Source: Amycolatopsis antarctica
Lineage (GTDB): Bacteria; Actinomycetota; Actinomycetes; Mycobacteriales; Pseudonocardiaceae
DNA: 64,000 nt
Direction: 5' to 3'
NCBI RefSeq assembly: GCF_002262875.1
Contig: NZ_NKYE01000016.1
Span: 62,001-126,000, forward strand
This document shows positions 24,005 through 34,872 of this stretch, one piece after another. Both the position numbers and the translations under genes were made by a program. Under the pieces are notes generated by a model. It worked only from the letters and a program-made list of their open reading frames with translations. It made no database searches and was not told the DNA's origin. Position 1 is the first letter of the stretch, and the number at the start of each line of letters is the position of its first letter.

Positions 24005-25426
24005 ATGAGAGCAGCGCGTGGCAGGTCCGGCAGGATCGCCGCAGTGACGGTGGGCGTCGTAACGACGTTCACCGCGGCGGCGTGCGGTACCCCGACGGGG
24101 CCCGAGGGCGGCACACCCGGCGGGCAGAACGCACTGCCCGGCGTCGAGGAGTACCTGAACGCGCCCTGTCCGGAGGTGGGCACCAAGCCTGCCACGGACA
24201 AGGAGTTCTCCTACTGGTCGATGTGGACCGAGGACGAGCCGCAGGGCAAGGTCATGTCCAAGGCGATCAAGTGCTTCACGGAGAAGACCGGCGTCAAGAT
24301 CAACGTGCAGTGGCAGGGCCGCAAGGGCTACACGCAGAACCTGGTGCCCGCGCTGAACACCGACAACGTCCCCGACCTCTTCGACCAGGACGTCAGCAAG
24401 GTCAGCGCCGCCGTTATGCAGCCCGGTGGAACGCAGAGCATGGACGACGTCTTCGACATGAAGGTCGGCGAGGGCGAGAAGACCGTCAAGGACGTGCTCG
24501 ACCCGACGTCGTACGACTTCCCGCAGAACAAGGACACCTCCGGCGCCAACTTCATGGTTCCCTACGAGCTGCAGAGCAGCGCGTGGTGGTACAACAAGGA
24601 CAAGATCCCCGACTTCCAGCCGCCGAAGACGATGCCCGAGCTGATCGCGGCCTTCGACAAGGCAAAGGCGGCGGGCGGCGGTCCGGTCGCACAGGACGGC
24701 GACATCCCGTTCTACAACATGTACTTCTTCACCCAGATCGCCGAGCGCTTCGTCGGCTCCGGTGGTCTGTACCAGGCCGCGACCGACAAGACCGGCCAGG
24801 CGTGGAAGTCCGAGCCCGGTTACCTGAAGGCGGCCGAGGAGACGGCGAAGATCCCGCCGTACTTCATCGAGGGCTGGGACGCGGCCAAGTTCCCGCAGGT
24901 GCAACAGCGCTGGGCGGACGGCGAGGCCAGCTTCCTCTACGTCGGCAGCTGGGTGCCCAGTGAGACCCGTGAGTACCTGGGCAAGCAGGGTGGCGGCGCG
25001 GCCATCAACTACGGCTCGTTCCAGTTCCCGATGCCCGAAGGCGCCACCAAGGACACCATCGAGCAGATGTCCATCGGCTTCTCGGTGACCAAGAAGGCCA
25101 AGCACCCCGAGGCCGCGAAGGCGTTCTCGGCGTACATGCTGAACAAGGACATCCTGATCGGCATGACCTCCGTCGCGGACAACCTGGTCCCGCGCACGGA
25201 CCTGCCGGTGCCGGACGACCTGAAGGACCTCAAGACCGCCTTCGACGACCCGAAGAAGGAGAAGGTCCTGCAGTACGACGGGCTGGACGGCATCGCGGGT
25301 GGCAAGTGGGCCACCGAGGTCTTCGATCCGCTGAACCTCGAACTGCTCAAGGGCAGCATCAACGCGCAGCAGTTCGTCGACGGCCTGTCCGCCAAGTCCG
25401 CCGAGTTCTGGAAGTCGCAGGGCTGA
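24005..25426 (+). CDS. sugar ABC transporter substrate-binding lipoprotein (CUT1 type)
   Basis: 473 residues from ATG 24005 (AGGTGG upstream). Basic n-region, hydrophobic core and a lipobox-like TAAAC at about residues 25-29, so a lipoprotein. The mature protein has the family-1 solute-binding layout: YWSMWTEDEPQGKVMSKAIKCFTEKTGVKINVQWQGR, PDLFDQDVSKVSAAV, VPYELQSSAWWYNKDKIPDFQPPKTMPELIAAFDKAK, WADGEASFLYVGSWVPSETRE, SIGFSVTKKAKHPEAAKAFSAYML. It captures an oligo- or monosaccharide for the two permeases downstream; GalNAc or galacto-N-biose is inferred from the enzymes in the locus. Its stop overlaps the next ATG. Confidence 0.9.
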   Translation: MRAARGRSGRIAAVTVGVVTTFTAAACGTPTGPEGGTPGGQNALPGVEEYLNAPCPEVGTKPATDKEFSYWSMWTEDEPQGKVMSKAIKCFTEKTGVKINVQWQGRKGYTQNLVPALNTDNVPDLFDQDVSKVSAAVMQPGGTQSMDDVFDMKVGEGEKTVKDVLDPTSYDFPQNKDTSGANFMVPYELQSSAWWYNKDKIPDFQPPKTMPELIAAFDKAKAAGGGPVAQDGDIPFYNMYFFTQIAERFVGSGGLYQAATDKTGQAWKSEPGYLKAAEETAKIPPYFIEGWDAAKFPQVQQRWADGEASFLYVGSWVPSETREYLGKQGGGAAINYGSFQFPMPEGATKDTIEQMSIGFSVTKKAKHPEAAKAFSAYMLNKDILIGMTSVADNLVPRTDLPVPDDLKDLKTAFDDPKKEKVLQYDGLDGIAGGKWATEVFDPLNLELLKGSINAQQFVDGLSAKSAEFWKSQG

Positions 25427-26388
25427 TGTCGGTACTGACGCCACCGTCCGTGCGGGGGGCTTCGGCTCCCCGCCCGGGCGGGACCCAGGGCGAACACCTC
25501 AAGCGCAAGCGCAGGCTGTTCTGGCCCTTCATGATTCCGACGGTCGCGCTGTACGTGATCTTCCTGGTGCTGCCGACCATCGCCACCGTGTACTACAGCC
25601 TCACCACCTGGGCGGGTGCCGGTGACGACCCGAACTTCGTCGGCCTCGACCAGTACGCGGCGCTCTGGGGCAACGACTCGTTCCAGTACTCCTTCCGCAA
25701 CACGCTGATCTACGTCTTCGTCGGCGGCATCGGCACCTTCGTGCTGGCGTTCCTGTTCACGATGGTGCTGCGGGACATGAAGGGCGGCAAGCTCGTCCGG
25801 GCGATCCTGTTCTTCCCGAACATCGTCGCCCCGGTCGCGCTCGGCATGTTCCTCGGCTTCGTCTTCAAGTACCAGCCCGGAAAACAGGGGCTGGCGAACT
25901 TCTTCCTGGAGAGTCTGGGCGCCACCTCGGCCAAGTTCCTCGACCCGGCCAACGTCACCTGGGTCGTCACGGCCTCGATCATGTGGGCCAGTTCGGGCTT
26001 CTACATCACGATCCTGATGGCCGCGGTCGACCGGATCCCGCCGTACCTCTACGAGGACGCCGAGATCGCGGGCGCTTCGCCGTGGCAGAAGTTTCGCAAC
26101 GTCACGCTTCCGCTCACCTGGGACGTCGTCGGCGTCGCCGGTGTGCTGTGGACGATCAACGCACTGAAGATCTTCGAACTCGTGTTCGTGCTGGCCGGTC
26201 CGGGTACCTACTCGCCGCCGAACAGCGCGTGGACGCTCGGCATCTTCGTGTTCGACCGTTCCTTCGGATCCAATGGCACGCCCGACTTCGGTGCGGCTTC
26301 CGCCTGTGCCGTCGCGATGATCGTGCTGGTGTCCGTGCTCGTCGTGATGCTGCGCAGGCTGATGCGCCGTGACGCCATCCAGTTCTGA
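25426..26388 (+). CDS. carbohydrate ABC transporter permease 1 (MalF/UgpA type)
   Basis: 320 residues, ATG 25426 overlapping the upstream TGA by one base. Six membrane segments after a polar N-terminus (first at about residues 33-53, FWPFMIPTVALYVIFLVLP). The EAA loop that docks on the ATPase is YLYEDAEIAGASPWQKFRNVTLPLTWDV. Forms a heterodimer with the second permease at 26565. A 176-base gap with a tiny ORF separates the two permease genes, which is unusual for this operon type. Confidence 0.92.
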   Translation: MSVLTPPSVRGASAPRPGGTQGEHLKRKRRLFWPFMIPTVALYVIFLVLPTIATVYYSLTTWAGAGDDPNFVGLDQYAALWGNDSFQYSFRNTLIYVFVGGIGTFVLAFLFTMVLRDMKGGKLVRAILFFPNIVAPVALGMFLGFVFKYQPGKQGLANFFLESLGATSAKFLDPANVTWVVTASIMWASSGFYITILMAAVDRIPPYLYEDAEIAGASPWQKFRNVTLPLTWDVVGVAGVLWTINALKIFELVFVLAGPGTYSPPNSAWTLGIFVFDRSFGSNGTPDFGAASACAVAMIVLVSVLVVMLRRLMRRDAIQF

Positions 26389-26505
26389 TGCCCGGCGATG
26401 AAGAGACAGGTCTGATTCCAGGTGAGTGTGGGACAACGTGGCCGGGCAGGCTCCGCGTACGCGGCGGCCGGGCGCCGGATTTTCGGTGACAGGAGAGATG
26501 TGACC

Positions 26506-26559
26506 ATGGCAAATCCTGGCGACAGGATCGCGGTCTCGCGTTCTCGGACGGGCGGGTAG
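26506..26559 (+). CDS. possible 17-codon ORF inside the importer operon
   Basis: ATG 26506 to TAG 26557-26559, preceded by AGGAGAGATGTGACC, a good ribosome binding site. It encodes MANPGDRIAVSRSRTGG and stops five bases before the ATG of permease 2. It may couple or gate translation of permease 2, or be a remnant from an insertion between the two permease genes. No homology recognised. Confidence 0.3.
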   Translation: MANPGDRIAVSRSRTGG

Positions 26560-26564
26560 GGCCG

Positions 26565-27500
26565 ATGTCCGCTTCCGCACTGACCGCGCCACCAGAGCGC
26601 GCCGAGGAACGCCCGCGACGCAAGGCACCGCGCAAACCCAAGCCACCGCCCGGATCGAAGCGGCTCAGCCCGTTGAAGATCATCGGCGGCGTCGTGGTGT
26701 GGGCGTTCACCGCGTTCAACGTCTTCGTGCTCTACTGGCTGCTCGCGTCCTCGTTCAAGACTCCGGTGGAGATCTTCACCCAGCCGTTCCAGCTCCCGCG
26801 GCAGTGGTTCGTCGCGGGCGAGCCGTTCCGCAACTTCGTCTACGCCTGGAACCAGGCCGGGCTGGGCGGGGCGTTCGTCAACACCGTGCTGCTCGTCGGC
26901 GCCTCCGCGATCGTCACCGTGGCGATCTCGGCTCCCGCGGCGTACGCGCTGACCCGGCTCGGGGTGCGCGGCTCGAACGCGATGACCGGCGTGATCGCGA
27001 TCGGAATGGGTGTGCCGTTCCAGACGGTGATCATTCCGCTGTTCGTCAACATGTCGAAGATCGGCCTCGCCAACAACCTGTTCGGCATGTTCCTGATCTA
27101 CGTCGCGTTGTCCCTGCCCTTCACGGTGTTCCTGCTGACCGGTTTCTTCCGGTCGCTGCCGGACGAGATGGAGGAGGCCGCGGCGATCGACGGGGCCTCT
27201 CCGTCCCGCACCTTCTTCTCGATCATGCTGCCGCTGGCGAAGGGCGGACTGATCACCTCGCTGCTGATCAACATGATCAGTCTGTGGAACGAGACGCTGC
27301 TGGCGATCGTGTTCCTGCAGGAGAACGCGAACTTCACGCTCTCCCGGGCGTTGTTCACCTTCTACGGTGCGGCCAGTTACCAGTCCGAGTACGGCGGCCT
27401 GATCGCCGGCGTGGCGATCGTCGTGCTGCCGATGCTGGTGCTCTACATCCTGCTGGCCCGTCGCATCATCACCGGTTTGACCCTCGGCGCCGGAAAGTAA
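26565..27500 (+). CDS. carbohydrate ABC transporter permease 2 (MalG/UgpE type)
   Basis: 311 residues. Long basic Pro-rich N-terminus (ERPRRKAPRKPKPPPGSKRLSP), then six membrane segments beginning VVWAFTAFNVFVLYWLLASSFK. EAA loop: LPDEMEEAAAIDGASPSRTFFSIMLPLAKGGLIT. Partner of permease 1; together they make the CUT1 channel. The ATPase gene follows 22 bases later. Confidence 0.92.
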   Translation: MSASALTAPPERAEERPRRKAPRKPKPPPGSKRLSPLKIIGGVVVWAFTAFNVFVLYWLLASSFKTPVEIFTQPFQLPRQWFVAGEPFRNFVYAWNQAGLGGAFVNTVLLVGASAIVTVAISAPAAYALTRLGVRGSNAMTGVIAIGMGVPFQTVIIPLFVNMSKIGLANNLFGMFLIYVALSLPFTVFLLTGFFRSLPDEMEEAAAIDGASPSRTFFSIMLPLAKGGLITSLLINMISLWNETLLAIVFLQENANFTLSRALFTFYGAASYQSEYGGLIAGVAIVVLPMLVLYILLARRIITGLTLGAGK

Positions 27501-27522
27501 CGCGGAAACAAGGAGACAAGAC

Positions 27523-28649
<1,127 letters not shown>

Positions 28650-28650
<1 letters not shown>

Positions 28651-30599
28651 TGGTTACCCGTCTGCACGTCGAGAAGCTCACGCTGCCCGTCGCGCCGCTC
28701 GGTGCGGAGAACCCGCTGCCGCCGCTGACGGCGCTGCGGGCGGCCCAGCAGGTGGCGAACGCCGACGAGCTGCCCGCCGAGATGCGGACCGGGGTGCGGT
28801 ACGGGCAACTCGACAGCGTGCTCCCGTGCATGCTGCAGGACGGGTACGGCCGGGACCGCGCGGAGGAGTCCGTACCGGCGCTGGTGCTGGAAAACGAACA
28901 CCTGCGCGCCACCGTGCTTCCCTCGCTGGGCGGCAGGCTGTTCTCCTTGTGGGACAAGGATTCGCAGCGCGAGCTGCTGTTCCGCAACCCGGTGCTGCAG
29001 CCGGCGAACCTTGCCCTGCGCGGAGCCTGGTTCGCCGGTGGCGTCGAGTGGAACCTGGGCAGCACCGGGCACACCACCCAGACCTGCGCGCCGATGCACG
29101 CCGGCCTCGTCGAGGGGCCGGACGGCGCGCCGGTACTGCGGCTGTGGGAATGGGAACGCACCCGCAACCTGCCGTACCAGCTCGACTTCTGGCTGCCGGA
29201 GGACTCGACGCTGCTGCACGTCGGCGTCCGCGTGCGCAACCCGCACGAGGAGGACGTGCCGCTGTACTGGTGGTCGAACATCGCCGTGGAGCAGACCGAT
29301 GCCACCCGGGTGCTCGCTCCCGCCGGCCAGGCCTGGCACTACGGCTACAGCGGCAGGCTGGACCTGGTTCCCGTTCCGGGTGCGGGATCCGACCTCACCT
29401 ACCCGATGCGGCACGAGCACGCGGCGGACTTCTTCTTCGACGTTCCGGAGGGCACCACGCCGTGGATCGCGGCGCTCGACGGTGACGGCCGTGGACTCGT
29501 GCAGGCGTCCACCGCTCGGCTGCGCGGCCGGAAATTGTTCGTCTGGGGCGAGTCCGAGGGCGGACGTCGCTGGCAGGACTGGCTGGCGCCCGGCGCGCGC
29601 ACCGGTTACCTGGAGATCCAGGCGGGACTGGCGCGGACCCAGCTCGAACACCTCCGGCTCCCGGCGGGCGGTTCGCTGGACTGGGTCGAGGCGTACGGGC
29701 CGCTCTCGGCCACCCAGAACGTCCACAGTGGAGACTGGACGGCCGCGACGTCCGAAGTGGACACCGAGCTGCGCGGTCTCCTCCCGTCGGATGGGCTGGA
29801 CGGGGCACTGACCCGGTGGCGCGGGATCGCCGACGACGAACCGCGCGAGATCCTGCACGCCGGCTCCGGCTGGGGTGCGCTGGAGGCGGAGCGGCTGCGC
29901 CGCGACGGGGCGGCCCCGGTACTGGCGGGCACCCCGTTCGCCCTGGACGGCCTCGACCAGCAACAGCGTCCCTGGCTCGCACTGCTCGACGGCGCGGACG
30001 CCGCGCTCGACGCCGACCCGATCCAGCCGCCGCCCGGCACGCTCGTCGCGCCGTGGTGGCGGGACGCACTGGAGGCCGCGGAACCCAACTGGGCCGTCTG
30101 GTACCACCGGGGTGTGGCCCGCTGGTACGGCGGTGACCGGCACGGTGCGGTCGCGGCATGGAAGGCCTCGGCGTGGAAGGCGGCCAACCCGTGGGCCTTC
30201 CGCAACCTGGCGGTGTTCGCCTCGATGGAGGGCCAGCCGGAGGAGGCGGCCGCACTGCTGGCCGACGCCGTCCGGCTCGCCCCCGAGGTACGCCAGCTCG
30301 CCGTCGAGGCGGTGACGGCGACACTCGCCGCCGGAGCGCCCGCCGAGGCACTGGCGCTGCTGGACGGCCTGCCCGCCGAGTTCCGTACGGGCGGCCGGTT
30401 CCGGCTGCTGACCGCGCGGGCGTTGCTCGCCTCCGGCGAGGCGGCCGCCGCGCTGGCCGTCTACGAGGAGGGCTTCGAGGTGCCGGACGTCCGGGAGGGC
30501 GAGACCTCCCTGTCCGACACCTGGGCGGAGATCCAGGCGGCGCTGGGCGGTTCCGCACCGCTGCCCGCCCGGTACGACTTCCGGATGGCGGAGCAATGA
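28650..30599 (+). CDS. DUF5107 domain protein with C-terminal TPR-like repeats
   Basis: 649 residues. The N-terminal half (to about residue 370) reads like the galactose-mutarotase-type beta-supersandwich of DUF5107: LENEHLRATVLPSLGGRLFSLWDK, NPVLQPANLALRGAWFAGGVEWN, TCAPMHAGLVEG, VPLYWWSNIAVEQ, KLFVWGESEGGRRWQDWLAPG. Residues about 470-620 contain helical repeats (WAFRNLAVFASMEGQPEEAAALLADAVRLAP). No signal peptide, so cytosolic. Tight overlap with the importer ATPase and the DeoR gene points to handling of the imported sugar: epimerase, glycosidase or lyase are all possible. No activity is established for the family. Confidence 0.75.
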
Positions 30600-31381
30600 G
30601 CAGGCACGACCGCCTCAGCGGAATGCTGCAGGTGGTCGGCGAACGGGGGAAGGTCGCCGTCGAGGAACTGTCCGACGAACTCGGCGTCTCCACCGCCACC
30701 GTGCGCCGCGACCTCGACCACCTCGCCGAACAGCAACTGCTCACCCGCACCCGTGGCGGTGCGGTCGCCAACCAGATCTCCTACGACCTGCCGCTGCGCT
30801 ACAAGAGCGCGCGCAACGCCCCGGAGAAGTCGCGGATCAGCCGGGCCGTGGCGATGCTCGCCGAGCAGGGATCGGTGATCGGGCTCAACGGCGGCACCAC
30901 CACCACCGAGATCGCCAGGGCGCTGGCCACCCGCACCGACCTGGAACACCGGCCGGGCGGGCCCGCGCTCACCGTGGTCACCAACGCGCTGAACATCGCC
31001 AACGAACTCGCGGTGCGCCAGCACATCAAGCTCGTGGTCACCGGCGGCGTCGCCCGGCCGAGGTCGTTCGAGTTGACCGGCCCGCTGGCCACCGCGGTGC
31101 TCGGGGACATCTCGATGGACCTGCTGGTGCTCGGTGTCGACGCGATCGACCCGGCCGGTGGCGCTTTCGCGCACAACGAGGGCGAAGCGAACATCAACCG
31201 GCTGATGGTCGAGCGGTCCGGTCGTGTGGTGGTCGCCGCGGACAGTTCGAAGCTGGGCAGGCGAGCGTTCGCCCGGATCTGCTCGATCGGCACGATCGAC
31301 GTGGTGGCCACCGATGCCGAGGCCCCGGCCGCCCTGCGCTCCGCCTTCGAGTCGGCGGGCGTCGAAGTCCTCGCCGTATAG
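30596..31381 (+). CDS. DeoR-family transcriptional repressor (copy 2)
   Basis: 261 residues, ATG 30596 overlapping the DUF5107 stop (ATGA). HTH: DRLSGMLQVVGERGKVAVEELSDELGVSTATVRRDLDHLAEQQLLTRTRGGAVA; sensor domain: GLNGGTTTTEIARALA, TNALNIANELAVRQHIKLVVTGGVARPRSFELTGPLA, DLLVLGVDAID, VVVAADSSKLGRRAFARIC. Clearly a paralogue of the gene at 22799 of equal length. Located last in the importer operon and just before the GH101 gene, it probably controls one or both. Confidence 0.9.
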   Translation: MSRHDRLSGMLQVVGERGKVAVEELSDELGVSTATVRRDLDHLAEQQLLTRTRGGAVANQISYDLPLRYKSARNAPEKSRISRAVAMLAEQGSVIGLNGGTTTTEIARALATRTDLEHRPGGPALTVVTNALNIANELAVRQHIKLVVTGGVARPRSFELTGPLATAVLGDISMDLLVLGVDAIDPAGGAFAHNEGEANINRLMVERSGRVVVAADSSKLGRRAFARICSIGTIDVVATDAEAPAALRSAFESAGVEVLAV

Positions 31382-31557
31382 GCAACCCCTCGCTCCACCG
31401 GCCCATCCCACCGGCCACTCCACCTCGCCCTGCCTGCTTTCCGCACGGGCCCCGCGCAGCCCTGCCTGCCCCCTGCTCTCGGTACGCACCCGCCCCGCCA
31501 GCCCCTGGACCGTCGACGTACCGCGGCGTCCCACCCGTCCCAGCAGCGTCTCAGATC

Positions 31558-31652
31558 GCAATACGTCGACATATTGCGCGCCCGGCGTGGACCGCCGCTG
31601 ACCGTCTGTGCCGTTCGTGGGCCCCTGGGCCGCAATATGTCGACGTATTGCG
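31558..31652. repeat. pair of 22-bp near-palindromes in inverted arrangement
   Basis: Positions 31558-31579 (core GCAATACGTCGACATATTGC) and 31631-31652 (core GCAATATGTCGACGTATTGC) are exact reverse complements of each other, and each is itself a dyad about GTCGAC with one mismatched pair. They lie 51 bases apart in the 401-bp spacer between the second DeoR gene and the GH101 gene. They could be operators, a bidirectional terminator or ends of a small repeat element. Confidence 0.75.
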
Positions 31653-31716
31653 GTGGGCCGGCGCCGGGGGTGGCTGCTCGAAACAGGGCCGAACTGCTCG
31701 AATCTGCGTGAAAATG

Positions 31717-31745
31717 TTGACTTCTGACAATAATGCGCATAGAAA
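31717..31745 (+). promoter_or_regulatory. promoter of the GH101-GH109 genes
   Basis: TTGACT (31717-31722), 17-base spacer, TAGAAA (31740-31745), 38 bases before ATG 31783. The -35 lies in TGACTTCTGACA, which matches TGACTGTTGACA at the importer promoter (23913-23924) at 10 of 12 positions, suggesting a shared regulator. Confidence 0.6.
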
Positions 31746-31782
31746 AATCACAAAAGAACGCACGGTTGCAGAAGGGTCAGTC

Positions 31783-34700
31783 ATGCCCAACCGGTCCCCA
31801 CGTTCAGGTCCCGCCCGGACCGCCACCGCCCTCACCGCCGCTACGCTTCTGGCCGGCGCGCTGGCGCTGGTGCCGTCGACGGCGGTAGCCGCGCCGCCCG
31901 GGCTGACCATCGCCTCCGCCGAACTGGAGGTCGCCGTCGGTGCGGACTTCCCGTACGTCAGCCGCTACACCGATCGGGCCAGCGGGGCGAGCATGGACGG
32001 CCGGATCGCCGAACTCGGCGAGATCACCCTCAACGGTGTCGCCCACCCGGTGACCGGCAGTGGCCAGATCGGCCCGGACGGGGTCGCCCGCTACCGGCTC
32101 GACGTGACCGATCTGCCCGGCGTCAGCATCGCCGCCTCACTGCGTGTCGAGGGCCGGGCGACGACGTTCGGCATCGACGAGGTCACCGACACCGAGGCGT
32201 TCCGCGTCGGCACCATCGACATCCCCGGTCACGACCTCGTGTCGGTGGGCAGCGGGCAGGACGGCGCCGCGACGGCGTTCACCACGCTGGACCCCGACAA
32301 GACGCGCACCGCCGACGTGATCGGCCCGGTCACCCCCGACACCGCGGCCGACCCGGCGCCCGTCGGGGCGAGCTACGGCATCGTCAGCACGGCAGGCCTC
32401 GCCGCGGCGGTGGAGACGAACTCCGTCTACGACAAGCCGGAGGGCGCCACCAACGGCGACGACGCCCGGCTGTGGCACCGGGCCCGTAAGGAGTCCGACG
32501 GTTCCACCCGCGTCGGCCTGTGGAGTGGACAGTGGACACACCGCGCCGAGGGGGCTTCGGAGACCGAGGAACTGCCGTGGGCGAAGGTGGTCGTCACCCC
32601 GGAGGCCAACGGAGACGGCGTGGTTGACTGGCAGGACGGTGCGATCGCCTTCCGCGACATCGCGATCAACGCGCAGGGTTCCGACGAGGTCGCCGACCGC
32701 GTGATCACGCACATCCCGTTCAACTTCGCCAGCCAGGCCACGCACCCGTTCCTGCGCACCCTCGACGACGTCAAGCGCATCGCGCTGTCGACCGACGGAC
32801 TCGGCCAGATGGCCGTACTGAAGGGTTACGGTAGTGAGGGACACGATTCCGCGCACCCCGACTACGGCGGCAACTACAACGAGCGGGCGGGCGGACTGTC
32901 CGACCTGAACACCCTGCTGGCCGAGGGCGAGCAGTGGAACGCCGACTTCGGTGTGCACGTCAACGCCACTGAGTCGTACCCGGAAGCCAAGGCGTTCAAC
33001 GAGAATCTGGTCGACTTCGAGGTCGACGGCTGGAACTGGCTGGACCAGTCGTGGGAGATCGACCAGCGCCGGGACAACATCTCGGGTGACCTGGCGGAAC
33101 GGTTCCGGCAGTTGCGCGAGGAGACGCACCCGAACCTGGACTTTCTCTACATCGACGTGTACCGCAACCACGGCTACGTCGCCGACCACATGCTCGGTGA
33201 ACTGCGCGAGCAGGGATGGCAGGTCGGCACCGAATGGTCGGACAAGCTGGAACGCGCCAACCTGTGGTCGCACTGGGCGAACGACGTCGACTACGGCGGC
33301 GAGACGAACAAGGGCCTGAACTCGCAGATCGTCCGTTTCATCCGCAACGACCAGCGGGACACCTGGAACGACCACCCGATCCTGGGCAGCAGCCGGATCG
33401 AGGAGTTCGAGGGCTGGACCGGCGAGACCGACTGGAACGTCTTCTACGACAACATCTGGGCGAACAACCTCCCGGCGAAGTTCTTGCAACAGCACAAGAT
33501 CCAGCGCTGGGGCGAGCACGAGATCACCTTCGCCGGCGGGGTGCGCGGTACCGACGCCGACGGGCGGCGGGAACTGTTCGCCGGGGACGCCAAGGTGCTC
33601 GACGGCGACAGGTACCTGCTGCCGTGGAACGACGGCAAGCTCTACCACTACAACCCGGCGGGTGGTGCGAGTGAGTGGACCGTGCCCGCCGAGTTCGCCG
33701 GAGCCGCGAACCTGACGGCATACCGTCTCACCGACAACGGAAAGCAGAAGGTCGGTGACCTACCGGTGCGCGAGGGCAAGATCGTCGTGGACGCCGAGCC
33801 CGGCGTGCCGTACGTGCTCTACGCCGAAGGTGCCTCGCCGCGTCAGGAGAACGAACCGCAGTGGGGTAGGGGAACGTCCATTGTGGATCCCGGCTTCAAC
33901 GCGGGTGGTCTGTCGGCCTGGCAGCCCGAGGGGGACGCGAGTATCGAACGCACCGACCGCGGCCAGCAGGTGGCGAAGTTCGGCGCGGGGCCGGCGTCGA
34001 TCGAGCAGCGACTGGGCGAACTGAAGGCCGGTACGTACAGCGCGTCGGCGTGGGTCGAGGTGGAGCAGGGGAAGCAGCGGCGCACCGAACTTTCCGTGCG
34101 GGACGGCAAGAACCCGGCCGCGCTGAACCACGTCTACACGTCCACGGCGAAGAACTGGGTAGCCGCGGACGACAAGCACAGCACGAACTTCCAGCGTGTC
34201 CGGGTGTTGTTCGACGTGACCGCCGACGGTGCCCGGCCCACCCTGCGAATCTCCGCCGGGGACGGTGACGCCGCCGTTCGCCTGGACGACGTTCGCGTCG
34301 TGCCGACGAAACGTCCCGCGACACAGGGGATCGTCTTCGAGGACTTCGAGAACGTCGACCAGGGCTGGGGGCCGTTCGTGAAGGGGGACGCCGGGGAGGT
34401 CACCGATCCGCGCACGCACCTCGCGGAGGCGAACGGCGAGTACACCCAGCGCGGCTTCCGTGGAAAGCTCGTCGACGACACCCTTGCCGGCGACTGGTCA
34501 CTGAAGTCGCACGAGGAGAACAACGGCCTCGTGTACCGCACGGTCCCGCAGACCGTCCGCTTCGAACCCGGCCACAGGTATCGCGTCGAGTTCGATCACC
34601 AGAACGGGATCGCCGGGCAGTACGCCTGGATCACCGGGAACGACAAGGGAACCGCGTCCACCGAACTGCGTGCGACACCGCTTCCCGAACAGCGCGGCAC

Positions 34701-34845
34701 CGCCCGCTTCACCGAGGAGTTCACCGCGGCCGCGGACGGTGAGTCGTGGGTGGGGCTGCGCAAGCTCGACGCGGGCGAGATCCCGCTGCAGTCCGATCTG
34801 ATCATGGACAACTTCACCGTCGTCGACCTCGGGCCGGCGTCGTAG
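31783..34845 (+). CDS. secreted endo-alpha-N-acetylgalactosaminidase, GH101
   Basis: 1020 residues from ATG 31783 (GAAGGGTCAGTC). Sec signal peptide (cleavage near VAAPPG), a beta-sandwich N-part, then the GH101 barrel: FGVHVNATESYPEAKAFNE, GWNWLDQSWEIDQRRD, LDFLYIDVYRNHGY, GWQVGTEWSDKLERANLWSHW, NDVDYGGETNKGLNSQIVRF, DTWNDHPILGSSRIEEFEGW. Candidate catalytic residues are D458 (YIDVY) and E484 (GTEW). Two carbohydrate-binding or jelly-roll modules follow (about 700-850 and 870-1020). GH101 enzymes release the core-1 disaccharide Gal-beta-1,3-GalNAc from Ser/Thr of mucin-type glycoproteins. Best known from bifidobacteria and streptococci. No sortase or anchor motif, so freely secreted. Confidence 0.9.
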   Translation: MPNRSPRSGPARTATALTAATLLAGALALVPSTAVAAPPGLTIASAELEVAVGADFPYVSRYTDRASGASMDGRIAELGEITLNGVAHPVTGSGQIGPDGVARYRLDVTDLPGVSIAASLRVEGRATTFGIDEVTDTEAFRVGTIDIPGHDLVSVGSGQDGAATAFTTLDPDKTRTADVIGPVTPDTAADPAPVGASYGIVSTAGLAAAVETNSVYDKPEGATNGDDARLWHRARKESDGSTRVGLWSGQWTHRAEGASETEELPWAKVVVTPEANGDGVVDWQDGAIAFRDIAINAQGSDEVADRVITHIPFNFASQATHPFLRTLDDVKRIALSTDGLGQMAVLKGYGSEGHDSAHPDYGGNYNERAGGLSDLNTLLAEGEQWNADFGVHVNATESYPEAKAFNENLVDFEVDGWNWLDQSWEIDQRRDNISGDLAERFRQLREETHPNLDFLYIDVYRNHGYVADHMLGELREQGWQVGTEWSDKLERANLWSHWANDVDYGGETNKGLNSQIVRFIRNDQRDTWNDHPILGSSRIEEFEGWTGETDWNVFYDNIWANNLPAKFLQQHKIQRWGEHEITFAGGVRGTDADGRRELFAGDAKVLDGDRYLLPWNDGKLYHYNPAGGASEWTVPAEFAGAANLTAYRLTDNGKQKVGDLPVREGKIVVDAEPGVPYVLYAEGASPRQENEPQWGRGTSIVDPGFNAGGLSAWQPEGDASIERTDRGQQVAKFGAGPASIEQRLGELKAGTYSASAWVEVEQGKQRRTELSVRDGKNPAALNHVYTSTAKNWVAADDKHSTNFQRVRVLFDVTADGARPTLRISAGDGDAAVRLDDVRVVPTKRPATQGIVFEDFENVDQGWGPFVKGDAGEVTDPRTHLAEANGEYTQRGFRGKLVDDTLAGDWSLKSHEENNGLVYRTVPQTVRFEPGHRYRVEFDHQNGIAGQYAWITGNDKGTASTELRATPLPEQRGTARFTEEFTAAADGESWVGLRKLDAGEIPLQSDLIMDNFTVVDLGPAS

Positions 34846-34872
34846 TCACCGTAGAGATATGTGGAGGAAAGT

